DNA from: JACZWL01 sp046756445
GTDB lineage: Bacteria; Pseudomonadota; Gammaproteobacteria; Steroidobacterales; Woeseiaceae
Assembly (NCBI GenBank): GCA_046756445.1
Contig: JBHHWI010000048.1
Span: 1 to 22,057 of the forward strand
Direction of reading: 5' to 3'
Length of the DNA: 22,057 bases
The notes beneath the pieces were generated by a model. It was not told the DNA's origin. It searched no databases and saw only the letters and a program-made list of their open reading frames with translations. Positions 1 through 8,496 of the stretch are shown in pieces (position 1 is the stretch's first letter; each line of letters starts with the position of its first letter). The position numbers and the translations under genes are program-made.

Positions 1-1268
1 ATCTTGTCGCCGGTGCCCGTCGAGTCGAATGAGTAATTGACGGCACTGTCGAACAGAATGATGTTACCGTCGTTGCTGATGTGCGGGTTGTCCGCGTCTC
101 TCGCGGTCACGTCGGGCGGCACGAAACCGGCGCGCAAGGGCTGTCCCGTGGTCACTCCGTCCGTGCTGGCCCAGAAGATCGTATGGGCATTGCCGGGGTT
201 GTCGCCGGTCAGATCGGCGGTCGAGCCGAACACCACGTGGCTGCCGAGGCCGGCGATCTCCAGCGCGCCCGCAGCGCCGCCTGCAAAAACGCCCGAGTCG
301 ACGGCACCGGCCGTGATCTGGACGGTGCCGGATCCGTCGCCATTGGCCACGAACACCTCGATGCTGCCGTCGGCGTTGGTGCCGGCAGTCAGATCGCCGC
401 CCGAGGCGAACGCGACCCTCGTGCCGTCATCGGATATGTCGGGCTCCACCGAGTCCGCGGCGGACATGGTCAATTGCGCATGCCCGGTTCCGTCGATATT
501 GATGACAAAGATCTCGCGGCTGCCGTCGGCGTTCGAGCCGAACGGGTCCCTGGTGCTGTGATAGGCGATGCGCGTCCCTGCGTCGGCCAGTGCGAGCGCT
601 TCGGGGAACGGATCGCCGGTCGTGACCTGCGCCAGATTGGTGCCGTCCGAATTGATCAGGAAAATCTGGCGAAGGTTGTTCGGATTCGCGCCGACCAGGT
701 CGCTTTCGGAGTAGAAGACGATGAAGGCCCCGTTGCCGGATATCTGTGGTTCGGCCAGAAAGCCCAGGGTGTTGGCGGTCACCTGGGTTACGGTGGCGCC
801 GTCCGTTGTGGCCGTGAATATATTCGAGCTGTTGGTCGGATTGGCCCCCGTGATGTCGTCCGTCGATACGAACACGACGGTGTCCCCGGTGTCCGTGATA
901 TCGAAGTGCTGAAACGCCACAGCGGCAGATGCCGGCTCCTGAGTCAGCTGGACCAGCACGTCGGTACCGATGTTATAGCTGAAGAGCTGTTCGTCCAGCG
1001 CTGCGTTCGTGCCGAAGGGGTCCTCGTTGCTGACGAACACCACCATCAGGCCGTTGCCCGACAGGCGCAGCCCGAACAACGCGCTGCCGGCCGCCGGCTG
1101 ATAGGCGAGCAGAGGTTCGGTGAAAAGGCCGCCACCCCCACCGCCTCCCGGGTTGCCGAAATTGGGGGACAGCCGGCCCGAGAATCCCGCCCCGCCCTTG
1201 TCGCAGGCGCCGACCAGTACAAGCGCCGCCGCGAGGATGAGATTCACGGCATATTGCCTTGATTTCAT
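1..1268 (-). CDS. PD40/TolB-like beta-propeller lipoprotein, 3' end cut by window edge
   Basis: The frame is open from an ATG at 1268 to the window edge, about 422 residues, with no stop. The start has purine-rich GGAGAG/AAGG upstream. The N-terminus is a lipoprotein signal: hydrophobic stretch around residues 8-20, then V-G-A-C with Cys22 as the lipidated residue, followed by a Gly-rich linker. From about residue 83 a unit of roughly 50-60 residues recurs six times (near 83, 137, 189, 240, 292 and 352). Each has a D-[LIP]-x-G-x-N element, an aromatic beta strand ending in IF or VF, DGT/DGS and QVT/QLT; the segments between read like EPQISGNGAFIVFYS. This is the PD40/TolB propeller pattern. 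Such proteins usually bind partners or ligands rather than catalyse. It lies 99 bases after the symporter on the same strand, so it may belong to that operon. The substrate or partner is unknown. Confidence 0.85.
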   Translation of the reverse strand, partial: MKSRQYAVNLILAAALVLVGACDKGGAGFSGRLSPNFGNPGGGGGGGLFTEPLLAYQPAAGSALFGLRLSGNGLMVVFVSNEDPFGTNAALDEQLFSYNIGTDVLVQLTQEPASAAVAFQHFDITDTGDTVVFVSTDDITGANPTNSSNIFTATTDGATVTQVTANTLGFLAEPQISGNGAFIVFYSESDLVGANPNNLRQIFLINSDGTNLAQVTTGDPFPEALALADAGTRIAYHSTRDPFGSNADGSREIFVINIDGTGHAQLTMSAADSVEPDISDDGTRVAFASGGDLTAGTNADGSIEVFVANGDGSGTVQITAGAVDSGVFAGGAAGALEIAGLGSHVVFGSTADLTGDNPGNAHTIFWASTDGVTTGQPLRAGFVPPDVTARDADNPHISNDGNIILFDSAVNYSFDSTGTGDK

Positions 1269-1367
1269 TACCTTTCTCTCCGTTGACGTTGGCACCTGCA
1301 TGGTTGCAGGAATTCAAGGGATATTCTGGGTACGGTGTCGCAGTTCTTGACGTAACGTGGCGGGCCG

Positions 1368-2840
1368 TTATCCGGCGCGGGAGAATAACGGCAGCGTGCC
1401 GAGCCTGTCCTTCATCGCGATTTCCTCGCCGTCACTGCTCAGAAGCGGCGCCGGCGGATCCGATCTCTGCGTCATCGGGGTCACGATCAGGATGGTGATC
1501 AGGCCGACCAGCAGCCCGAGAAGGTCACCCGGGAACCCGGGCGCGTACAGGATCGTGACGAACCAGGTGAGGAATCCTGCCGCCATCGATGCCAGCGCGC
1601 CGCTGCGGTTCGACCGCCGCCACCACACGCCCACGATGAACGGCACCGTCACGCAGACCAGTATCACGGAATTGGCGTCCTGAATCAGGTTGTAGACAAC
1701 CTGTACCTCCAGCGCGACATAGACGGCGATGCTCCCGAACACCGGAATGGCTATGCGTGTCGCCAGCAGTCGAAGCCGGTCGGAGGCCCGGCGCTTGACC
1801 AGCGGCAGGATGTTGGTACTGAAGACGCTCGCCGCCGCAAGCAGGGAGCTGTCGGCACTACTCATGATCGCCGCCAGCATCGCACCGACGAAAAGCGCGA
1901 TCCCCACCGGGTGCAGGTGCGCAATGGCGAGTTCCGGAATCACGGTTTCCGGATCGGTGATTCCCGGCATCGTGACGCTCGCGATAATCCCGAGCATCAC
2001 CGGAATCATGCCAAGCGTCAGGTATCCGAACCCCGCCAGGTAAAAGGAGTTCTGCGCGACCTGTTCATTCCTTGCGGAGAATGCGCGCTGCAACAGGGTC
2101 TGTGCCGTCACGTCTGCGAGGCCGAAGATAAACCAGGCGCGGAAATAGTTGAGCCACCGCTCTGCGGTGTGCTCCGCCGGAATCATTCGAAACGTCCCTT
2201 CCGGCAGTTGCGAGCCGATGTTTCCCCATCCACCGACGTCAATCAGCACTACGATGAGCAACAGGACGAGGCCGATCCCGATGATCACGATTTGCACGAA
2301 ATCCGTCAAAGCTACGGCCCACATCCCGCCCACCGCGGTATATATGAATACGACGACGGCACCGCCGATGATTCCGAGCTCGATCGGAATGCCGGTCAGG
2401 GATTGAAAGACGAAGCCGAACGCCACCAGCAGCGCGGCGGTCCAGCCGATGTTCGAAGATATGGATCCGATCGCGGCGATCGTTGCCGCTGTCGTGCCAT
2501 ATCGATTCTGAAAAAAATCGATGAACGTCAGCAATCGCAATCGCCGGAAAAGGCGAACGAAGAAAAAGCCGACCAGGAACAGGGCAAGCGCACCGCCAAA
2601 TGGATCGGCAATGACTGCAATCAATCCTCCCTGATAAGACGCGCCGGCGCCGCCCATCATGGTTCCACCGCCGAACCAGGTGGCCATGATCGTCGCGCCA
2701 CAGATCCAGATGGGCATCCTGCGCCCTGCAACGATGAAATTGGCGGCGGAACCCGACCTTTTCGCTGCAAAGGCGCCTATGACGAGCATCAATACGAAAT
2801 AGCAGCCGACGCCGATGAAGATAATCGTGTCGGTGCTCAT
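1368..2840 (-). CDS. Sodium:solute symporter family (SSF) transporter
   Basis: This 490-residue integral membrane protein should couple sodium entry to uptake of an organic solute across the inner membrane. It shows about 13 hydrophobic segments, the SSF signature near residues 168-183 (TAVGGMWAVALTDFVQ), a GRRMPIW loop after TM1 near 40, and MSSADSSLL near 326-334, which corresponds to the region carrying the Na2-site serines. Length is normal for SSF. The ATG at 2840 overlaps the stop of the upstream hydrolase as ATGA, and AGGGA sits 6 bases ahead of it, so translation is probably coupled. Family membership is clear, but the substrate cannot be read from sequence. Its position after two hydrolases suggests it imports one of their products, perhaps an amino acid, carboxylate or amine; that is inference. 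Confidence 0.93.
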   Translation of the reverse strand: MSTDTIIFIGVGCYFVLMLVIGAFAAKRSGSAANFIVAGRRMPIWICGATIMATWFGGGTMMGGAGASYQGGLIAVIADPFGGALALFLVGFFFVRLFRRLRLLTFIDFFQNRYGTTAATIAAIGSISSNIGWTAALLVAFGFVFQSLTGIPIELGIIGGAVVVFIYTAVGGMWAVALTDFVQIVIIGIGLVLLLIVVLIDVGGWGNIGSQLPEGTFRMIPAEHTAERWLNYFRAWFIFGLADVTAQTLLQRAFSARNEQVAQNSFYLAGFGYLTLGMIPVMLGIIASVTMPGITDPETVIPELAIAHLHPVGIALFVGAMLAAIMSSADSSLLAAASVFSTNILPLVKRRASDRLRLLATRIAIPVFGSIAVYVALEVQVVYNLIQDANSVILVCVTVPFIVGVWWRRSNRSGALASMAAGFLTWFVTILYAPGFPGDLLGLLVGLITILIVTPMTQRSDPPAPLLSSDGEEIAMKDRLGTLPLFSRAG

Positions 2841-4945
2841 TGGTGATCCCTGTTATCGCCCAGTGCCGCGTATGCCTTTCGTGCTGCATCTACTCTTTGC
2901 AGGATGTGCCGATGCTGATCCGTAAACATCGCCTCGAGCGGCGCTTCGACTGACCACACTTCCAGTTCATCGGCTGCATTTATTCTCAGATCCTCGTACT
3001 CATCCAGCAGGTCGAGCATCGCATCGACAATTCCGGCAACGGCGCCATCGTTTCTGAAACCGTCGCCATTGACAAGAACATAAACGGGTGCGGTATGCGC
3101 CGCGGCCTGGTCTATCCCATAGGCGCGCGCAGCGATCCATACGCCCTTGTCGGCGGTCAGCGAGTGTTCGAGCGCAATCGAATTATCCGGAGAAATGTCC
3201 CCGGCGGTGGCGGCGATCTCGCCGTGGACGACCAGTTCCAGCCTGTCCAGTGATTCGATTTGGGGATTCAGTGACACCCCTGCGCTGATCTCGATTGCAT
3301 CGCCGGATCGAAGTTCGATGGTCGAGCCCATCGGGTGACCGTTTACCTCGAGCCGCAGCATCGGTCCGTTGGTGACGAAGGTATGGCCTGCTCTCAGTTG
3401 CCGGTACCAGGCGTCGATCGAAAACTCGTCACCGACATAGACGTAATTGCGTTCCGAGCCGGGCTGGCCCAGATAAGGGAAGTCGGATCCGGCCGTCGGA
3501 ATGAGCCGGTATCCGAGATCGAGAAAGTCGTACCAGAGTTCGGTCGCGAGGATGCCGTCCTGCATCACCTCGACGAAGTCCACCGAGCCGAGTGGCACGT
3601 CGAGCGCCAGACCCCTGCCGACGTTGAACAGGCCGCCGGCGACGTGCGCGTAACCGGAGAGCCCGCCCTGTCTTCGGTAGGCTTCGAAAATTCGGTCGTA
3701 ACGCAGATAGAGCTCCGGATCCCGGACGACATCGCTGACGTTGAGACTGATGGTATGGCCGCGAACGGCGGTGCGCGGGTCTTCCACGCCGGAAACCAGC
3801 GCGTGCCGGCCGGCGAGATAGCGGCCGGCCTCGCCGAACGCATACTGATGAAAATGCGTCCCCGCGGGGTTACCCATCTGCAGCACATTGGTGATATGTA
3901 CGTCCTCGCCCTGCATGAGCTGACTGATCGGCTCGTTGTCCGGTCTATTGCGGGTCATGTGCACGTGGTCGTCACCCGAGTACCAGCCTCTGGCCGGCAT
4001 GTTTATCCACCGGGCCAGCTGGACATCGAGCTTCGCCGTCTTGCCGCTTTCGATGCGGAAATCATGGCTTACGACCTCGTACTCCGGGCCTTTGCTGACG
4101 ACCAACGAGTAGTCGCCGGCCGGAAGCCGCGCGCTGTAGTCCCCGTCGATATAGAACATGTGCCGGTTATCGTGTGGCCAGGGGCTCACCGTGCCGTGCG
4201 TCGCCCGCAGGAAAATCTGCCTCGACAGCTCGTCGTAGTTTCTGATCAGGAGGGCGTCGTCACCCGGTAACGGCATGCGACCGGAGGCATCGTATATACC
4301 GACGCGGGCCGGCGTGGTTTCATCGGAGTCGCTGCCGACACGTAGCTTCAACTCGCCGAATTCCTTTGGCGATGCTGTCTCGAAGGACCGGTAAATCCCG
4401 ATATCGCAGATGACGATCCGGTGGTTCTCGTCCGGAGTACCGGGCCACATTGCGCTTAATCCGGCCAGCGCGAAGTCGCTGCCCGCCTCGCCGCGGTTCG
4501 CGAAGCGGGCGCGGCGCAGCTCGACAGTCTGTGTATGCAAACGGTTGTCCGATTTCCCGAGGTCGACGATCTCGGCCGTCTCGGACTTCGCGTTGCCATC
4601 GTAGCCGATCCAGAATCCGGTCGAACGGCGGCGATCGACGAGGATCTCGAGCTCGACCGTCTCGTCGATGTCGAAGGCAAAATCGTCCTCGATGTCGAAC
4701 AGAAAATAACTTCCGTTCACGCAGGTACGGCCATCGACAGTCTCGAGCATCGGAGGTCCCAGCTTCACGGCCGCTTCGATGCCGAACGCGTCGCCGTAAC
4801 CGGAAGAGAGGACGCGGCTGATGTTCGGTGCATTCCAGTCGACAGCGACCCTGACATGCGGGTCCGAACGCTCGTGAGCCACTGCTGCGCAGCTCGCGAG
4901 TATTGTCAGGACTGTAACAAGCGCCTCAGTCGAGCGCTGCATCAC
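2837..4945 (-). CDS. Secreted CehA/McbA-family PHP-domain metallohydrolase
   Basis: The product is 702 residues. Residues 1-23 look like a Sec signal peptide (hydrophobic core, then CAAVA before HER), so it acts outside the cytoplasm. Residues 25-310 are beta-rich and contain a carbohydrate-binding-like stretch. The catalytic PHP/amidohydrolase-like part starts at GWYSGDDHVHM (D325-H329, HxH metal ligands) and continues with a GHT segment near 396, GYAH near 431-434 and AGSDFP near 485-490. These are the landmarks of the CehA/McbA family, named after carbaryl hydrolase; other members have unknown substrates. The start is GTG with an ATG next (4942) and no clear Shine-Dalgarno. It overlaps the preceding amidohydrolase by 20 bases and the next symporter by 4, which indicates an operon. 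Substrate not determinable: an ester, amide or carbamate is plausible. Confidence 0.85.
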   Translation of the reverse strand: MMQRSTEALVTVLTILASCAAVAHERSDPHVRVAVDWNAPNISRVLSSGYGDAFGIEAAVKLGPPMLETVDGRTCVNGSYFLFDIEDDFAFDIDETVELEILVDRRRSTGFWIGYDGNAKSETAEIVDLGKSDNRLHTQTVELRRARFANRGEAGSDFALAGLSAMWPGTPDENHRIVICDIGIYRSFETASPKEFGELKLRVGSDSDETTPARVGIYDASGRMPLPGDDALLIRNYDELSRQIFLRATHGTVSPWPHDNRHMFYIDGDYSARLPAGDYSLVVSKGPEYEVVSHDFRIESGKTAKLDVQLARWINMPARGWYSGDDHVHMTRNRPDNEPISQLMQGEDVHITNVLQMGNPAGTHFHQYAFGEAGRYLAGRHALVSGVEDPRTAVRGHTISLNVSDVVRDPELYLRYDRIFEAYRRQGGLSGYAHVAGGLFNVGRGLALDVPLGSVDFVEVMQDGILATELWYDFLDLGYRLIPTAGSDFPYLGQPGSERNYVYVGDEFSIDAWYRQLRAGHTFVTNGPMLRLEVNGHPMGSTIELRSGDAIEISAGVSLNPQIESLDRLELVVHGEIAATAGDISPDNSIALEHSLTADKGVWIAARAYGIDQAAAHTAPVYVLVNGDGFRNDGAVAGIVDAMLDLLDEYEDLRINAADELEVWSVEAPLEAMFTDQHRHILQRVDAARKAYAALGDNRDHQ

Positions 4946-6704
4946 GGTGGACTATCGTGCCGTTAAAGATCGTCAGCAATGCCTTCATATCCTTTATTTC
5001 TTCTGGTGATATGGAATAAGGGTCGCGATCCCACACAACGATATCGGCGTATTTGCCGCCCTCGATGGATCCGATCTTGTCCTCGAGAAATACCTGGCGC
5101 GCAGCCGACGTCGTGTAGGACCTTAACCCGTCCCGCACGGAAATCGACTCTTCGGTTCCGAAGGGATGCTCGCCGTGAGTCCCGAAAAGGGTTTGCCTGG
5201 CGATTGCCGCCCACAGGCCGTACCGTGGCGGGAAGGGCGACACATCGTAGTCCGAACTCGCGGCCCACAAAATGCCTCGGTCGTTGAGGGTCTTCAGGGG
5301 CAGCACCTTCGGGCTTCGCACGGGGCCGAAATTGGCGGCATAAGCATCGCCGATCCACCACATGAAGGCAGGCTGGACCTCCGGGTACCCGGCATCGTAG
5401 GAGTTCTGCAACTTGTACATCAGGTCCATCGAGTGGTCGGTCGGGATGTTGCAGTGGATGATGCTGTGCCGGAGCCCGAAGGCGGGACTCTCGGCAAGGA
5501 CTTTCTCGTAAACATCCATTGTGAAATCGATCGCGCGATCACCGATGGCATGTGTGCCGATGTGTATGCCGGCTTTATGGAACAACCGGATCTGCTGTGT
5601 CAGGACATCCGGATCTATGTAGGTCAGGCCGTAATTGGCTTCGTCGGTTTCTGTGAAATTCCTGTTCCACTCGTCGTACACCCAGGCCGTCCGGGCCGTG
5701 CCGCTGCCGTCGACGTAGATCTTGACGCCGCCCGATATGAGCTGGTCGTCGTGTGACGCCTCTTCCGGGTTCGTGATCGGGGCAATGCGCGCCAGAAGCG
5801 CCTTGGCTTCGTCGAGCGTATCGGTTCTGCCCCACAAGGCGAATACACGCACGGTCAACTCACCGCGCGACTGGATCTGCTTGTAGGCATCCCAATGACG
5901 TTGATCGATCTCGGGATCCTTGATCGTCGTAATGCCCTCGGCGTTCAGGCCGCGTACCTGCCGGGCAATTGCCTCGGCAAATTCTTCGGTCGTGTTGGGC
6001 GGCGTGACATCAAATACCAGATTCATGGCCTGATCGGCGAGGACGCCGGTCGGCTTGCCATCATCGTCACGAACGATGACGCCACCGTCCGGGTCGGGCG
6101 TGTCGCTGCCGATGTTTGCAAGCGCCAGCGCTCTGGAATTGGCGACGCCGTAGTGCGCGGAGGTGTGCAGCAGCCAGACCGGATTGTCGGGCGACACCGG
6201 GTCGAGGTCGGAGGCTGTCAGGTCGCGTCCCTCCACGAGCTTAGCGGCGTCCCACTTCGAGCCGATGATCCATTCGTCCGGCCCGCGCGTCGCGGCCGCC
6301 TCTTCGATCCGGGCCCGGATGTCGGCAATGCCGGTCACGCCGGGATAGGACAGGTCCAGGCCAAAGTGCTCATCCAGGGCGCCCCAGGCGAAGTGGTTGT
6401 GCACATCGATCAGTCCGGGCGTGACCGTCAGGCCGCCCAGGTCGATGATCTCGGTGTCAGGGCCGGCAAATTTCCTGATCTTTCTCGACTCGCCGAGTGC
6501 GACGATTCTCCCACCGCGAATCGATACGGCTTCCACAATGGAATCGCCCTCGTCCATGGTGATGACTTTGCCGTTGACGAGCAGGATATCGGGATCGTTG
6601 GGATCGGCCGCCTTGTCGGCGCACCCGGCCAGGACCAGGAAGCACAGTAGACCTGCCACCGGTAAACGAAGAACGTTTCGGCCTTTTGAATGCTTTGTCT
6701 GCAC
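4926..6704 (-). CDS. YtcJ-like amidohydrolase (amidohydrolase family 3), lipoprotein
   Basis: The product is 592 residues. A lipoprotein signal ends in L-A-G-C, with Cys28 lipidated. Metal-dependent amidohydrolase landmarks follow in order: GLIDVHNHF (H102, H104), GGVKIYVDGS with K328, THAIGDRA with H385, LRHSIIHC with H413/H417, and ASSDYD with D485. The C-terminal GSIEGGKYADIVVWDRDP segment is the usual beta-sandwich return. This order fits the YtcJ/AepA group, whose members hydrolyse amide bonds of varied small molecules. A lipid anchor places it in the periplasm or at a membrane surface. The start is GTG at 6704 with only a weak GGGTGA upstream. It is first in the overlapping trio with the CehA-like hydrolase and the SSF transporter, and begins 69 bases after msrQ with no clear terminator between, so read-through is possible. 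Confidence 0.92.
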   Translation of the reverse strand: MQTKHSKGRNVLRLPVAGLLCFLVLAGCADKAADPNDPDILLVNGKVITMDEGDSIVEAVSIRGGRIVALGESRKIRKFAGPDTEIIDLGGLTVTPGLIDVHNHFAWGALDEHFGLDLSYPGVTGIADIRARIEEAAATRGPDEWIIGSKWDAAKLVEGRDLTASDLDPVSPDNPVWLLHTSAHYGVANSRALALANIGSDTPDPDGGVIVRDDDGKPTGVLADQAMNLVFDVTPPNTTEEFAEAIARQVRGLNAEGITTIKDPEIDQRHWDAYKQIQSRGELTVRVFALWGRTDTLDEAKALLARIAPITNPEEASHDDQLISGGVKIYVDGSGTARTAWVYDEWNRNFTETDEANYGLTYIDPDVLTQQIRLFHKAGIHIGTHAIGDRAIDFTMDVYEKVLAESPAFGLRHSIIHCNIPTDHSMDLMYKLQNSYDAGYPEVQPAFMWWIGDAYAANFGPVRSPKVLPLKTLNDRGILWAASSDYDVSPFPPRYGLWAAIARQTLFGTHGEHPFGTEESISVRDGLRSYTTSAARQVFLEDKIGSIEGGKYADIVVWDRDPYSISPEEIKDMKALLTIFNGTIVHRDAALD

Positions 6705-6773
6705 GCCGAGATCACCCGCCTGACATTCGATGCGAAGGTCCGAAAGCGTTCGATGCTGCCCGGCACCGGACAG

Positions 6774-7322
6774 TCACGCCGGACGCTTGTATTCGTGTCG
6801 CCACCAAATGCGGTAACCCAATAGTACAGCAAGAATGACCGCGTAGATAAACGGATCTCGTACGTCCAGCTTGACCTGCCACCAGTAGTGCCAGACGCCG
6901 AGCAAGGCCACGACATAGATGCCGTAATGGAGCTTCTGCCAGTTTTTGCCAAGCCGTCTGCGCGAGGCGTTCGTGGATGTCGAGGCCAGTGCAATCAGAA
7001 TGAGAAAGGCCGTGAAGCCGATCGTGATGAAGGGTCTTTCGAAAATATCCTCCTTAATCGCCGGCAGCAGCAGGGTCTGGTCGAGTATGAGCCAGGTCAG
7101 GAAATGCATCAGGATATAAAAGAAGGCGAACAGTCCCAGCATGCGGCGAAACCGGATCAGCCAGTTGCGCCCGGTCATGCGCCGCAGGGGCGTCACGGTA
7201 AGCGTGATCAGCACGAACCGGAGACCCCAGTAACCGAACCGGTCCTGGATCTCCTCGATCGGGTTGGCGCCGAGCCGACCCGTCAGCTCGAATGCATCGG
7301 TGACGACCAGGGTCGCCGGCAC
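6774..7322 (-). CDS. msrQ: MsrQ, haem-binding membrane subunit of periplasmic methionine sulfoxide reductase
   Basis: MsrQ passes quinone-pool electrons to MsrP for repair of oxidised periplasmic methionines. Numbering from GTG at 7322, candidate haem-ligand histidines are H73 (ILMHFLTW), H132 (KLHYG) and H145 (GVWHYW). The family features GANPIEEIQ, TPLRR and RLGKNWQKLHY are present, with about five membrane segments. The start is uncertain. The frame stays open upstream to 7457 and codes for the expected first membrane segment (WKPLVFLISLVPATLVV) just after the msrP stop, but contains no ATG, GTG or TTG there: only ATC codons (7382, 7373, 7364, 7355) and CTG (7343, 7334). GTG 7322 would cut into that helix. 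A non-canonical start or a sequence error is therefore likely, and the true gene probably begins between 7382 and 7334. It is paired with msrP upstream. Confidence 0.88.
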   Translation of the reverse strand: MPATLVVTDAFELTGRLGANPIEEIQDRFGYWGLRFVLITLTVTPLRRMTGRNWLIRFRRMLGLFAFFYILMHFLTWLILDQTLLLPAIKEDIFERPFITIGFTAFLILIALASTSTNASRRRLGKNWQKLHYGIYVVALLGVWHYWWQVKLDVRDPFIYAVILAVLLGYRIWWRHEYKRPA

Positions 7323-7386
7323 GAGTGAGATCAGGAATACCAGCGGTTTCCAGATGAAACGGATTTGATTGATCGCGTTGATGGCG

Positions 7387-8346
7387 TCAGAAGTATCTGC
7401 GGAGGTCCAGCCCGTCGTAAAGGTGAGCGACCTGCTCGCCGTAGCCGTTGAACATCAGCGTCGGCTGCTTCGGCGCGAACAGACCGGCGCCGATTCGCCG
7501 CTCGCGCGCCTGGCTCCAGCGCGGATGATCGACTTGGGGGTTGACGTTCGCATAGAACCCGTACTCCCGCGGCGCCGCGAGTTCCCAGCTCGTCTCGGGC
7601 CGTTTGTCGACGAAACTCATCCTGACGATGCCTTTTATGCCCTTGAAGCCGTATTTCCAGGGCACGATCAGGCGGAGCGGCGCGCCGTTCTGGTTCGGCA
7701 GTACTTCGCCGTAAAGACCGACGGCGAGGATCGTCAGCGGATGGGTCGCCTCGGCAATCGTCAATCCCTCGCGATATGGCCACAGCAGGACCCGGGACCG
7801 TTGACCCGGCATTCTGCGCTTGTCGTAAAGCGTCTCGAAACGCAGGTACTTCGCCTTCGAAGTCGGCTGAAAATGTTTGACGACATCAGCCAGCGGAATC
7901 CCGACCCACGGGATGACCATCGACCAGGCCTCGACGCAACGCATGCGATAGATGCGCTCTTCGAGCACATGCGGTTTGACGAAGTCCTCGAGGTGAAAGG
8001 TGCCGGTCTTCTCGGCATGGCCCGTGACCTCGATCGTCCAGGGACGGGGCTCGAAATCTGCTGCGTTACGAAAAGGGTCGTCTTTTTGCGTGCCGAATTC
8101 GTAGTAGTTGTTGTAGGTGGTGATGTCCTCGTAGCTGTTGGCCGCTTCGTCGGTGCTGAATTCGCTCTTTTCGGTGTCGGCAAGCTTTGCACGCCTCTGT
8201 GCCGGAATCAGCGCACTGAAGGCCGGCGCCGCCAGCAACGAAGTCCCGGCTATTGCACCGCTTTGAATGAACTCCCGCCGGTTGAGGTAGTTGTCCTTGC
8301 TGGTAATCTCCGACGGCCGAATGTCGGCGGTTCTGCGTATGAGCAC
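7387..8346 (-). CDS. msrP: MsrP, Tat-exported molybdopterin methionine sulfoxide reductase catalytic subunit
   Basis: MsrP reduces methionine sulfoxide in oxidised periplasmic proteins, receiving electrons through MsrQ. The 319-residue product carries a Tat signal: NRREFIQ with the arginine pair at 23-24, then a hydrophobic stretch ending near Ala45. The oxidoreductase molybdopterin-binding domain follows, with YEFGTQKDDP near 82, ERIYRMRCVEAWSM (Cys137, the expected Mo ligand), NGAPLRLIVPWKYGFKGIK, and the closing YANVNPQVDHPRWSQ and YDGLDLR elements, closely parallel to E. coli MsrP. An ORF extending to 8667 exists, but GTG 8346 is preferred because GGAGG lies 6 bases upstream and the Tat signal follows at the usual distance. 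msrQ follows immediately. It is divergent from the DsbA-like gene across a 360-base spacer. Confidence 0.94.
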   Translation of the reverse strand: MLIRRTADIRPSEITSKDNYLNRREFIQSGAIAGTSLLAAPAFSALIPAQRRAKLADTEKSEFSTDEAANSYEDITTYNNYYEFGTQKDDPFRNAADFEPRPWTIEVTGHAEKTGTFHLEDFVKPHVLEERIYRMRCVEAWSMVIPWVGIPLADVVKHFQPTSKAKYLRFETLYDKRRMPGQRSRVLLWPYREGLTIAEATHPLTILAVGLYGEVLPNQNGAPLRLIVPWKYGFKGIKGIVRMSFVDKRPETSWELAAPREYGFYANVNPQVDHPRWSQARERRIGAGLFAPKQPTLMFNGYGEQVAHLYDGLDLRRYF

Positions 8347-8350
8347 GACT

Positions 8351-8375
8351 CCCCTCCTCGAGGTTTCAGAGTATA
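8351..8375 (-). promoter_or_regulatory. Candidate msrP -10 element and strong ribosome binding site
   Basis: On the minus strand, TATACT (8375 to 8370) is a good -10 match, although no clear -35 lies 17 bases upstream. GAGGAGGGG (8359 to 8351) is a strong Shine-Dalgarno ending 4 bases before the GTG start at 8346. If the -10 is real, the leader is under 20 bases. The ribosome site decides the start; the promoter is only plausible. Confidence 0.45.
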
Positions 8376-8496
8376 GACCGGCTCGCGCATCAGGATATTT
8401 CAGACAGGGGCGAGGCAGAAGCAGCAGTTCCCGTGGGACCGGCAACGGGCGGCTGCCCGGCGATTGCCGGCTGCTCGCCGATGCGGGGGCGTCCGC

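Noticed and set aside
81..1262. Long plus-strand ORF of 393 codons at the left end
   Set aside because: It is antisense to the PD40 lipoprotein frame, which has a signal, lipobox and repeats. The plus-strand product is Arg/Gly/Val-rich without motifs, as expected of a GC-rich shadow.
1295..1310. Inverted repeat CCTGCA-tggt-TGCAGG between the symporter and the PD40 gene
   Set aside because: Only 6 base pairs, no T-tract, and such short palindromes are frequent by chance. Not enough to call a terminator or operator.
1911..2846. Plus-strand ORF of 311 codons
   Set aside because: Shadow of the symporter gene: composition biased to His/Arg/Asp, no motif or ribosome site.
3335..4270. Plus-strand ORF of 311 codons
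   Set aside because: Lies opposite the CehA-like hydrolase with clear catalytic motifs; no independent evidence for coding.
7369..8376. Plus-strand ORF of 335 codons opposite msrP
   Set aside because: msrP is certain from its Tat signal and Mo-ligand motif; this frame shows no domain.
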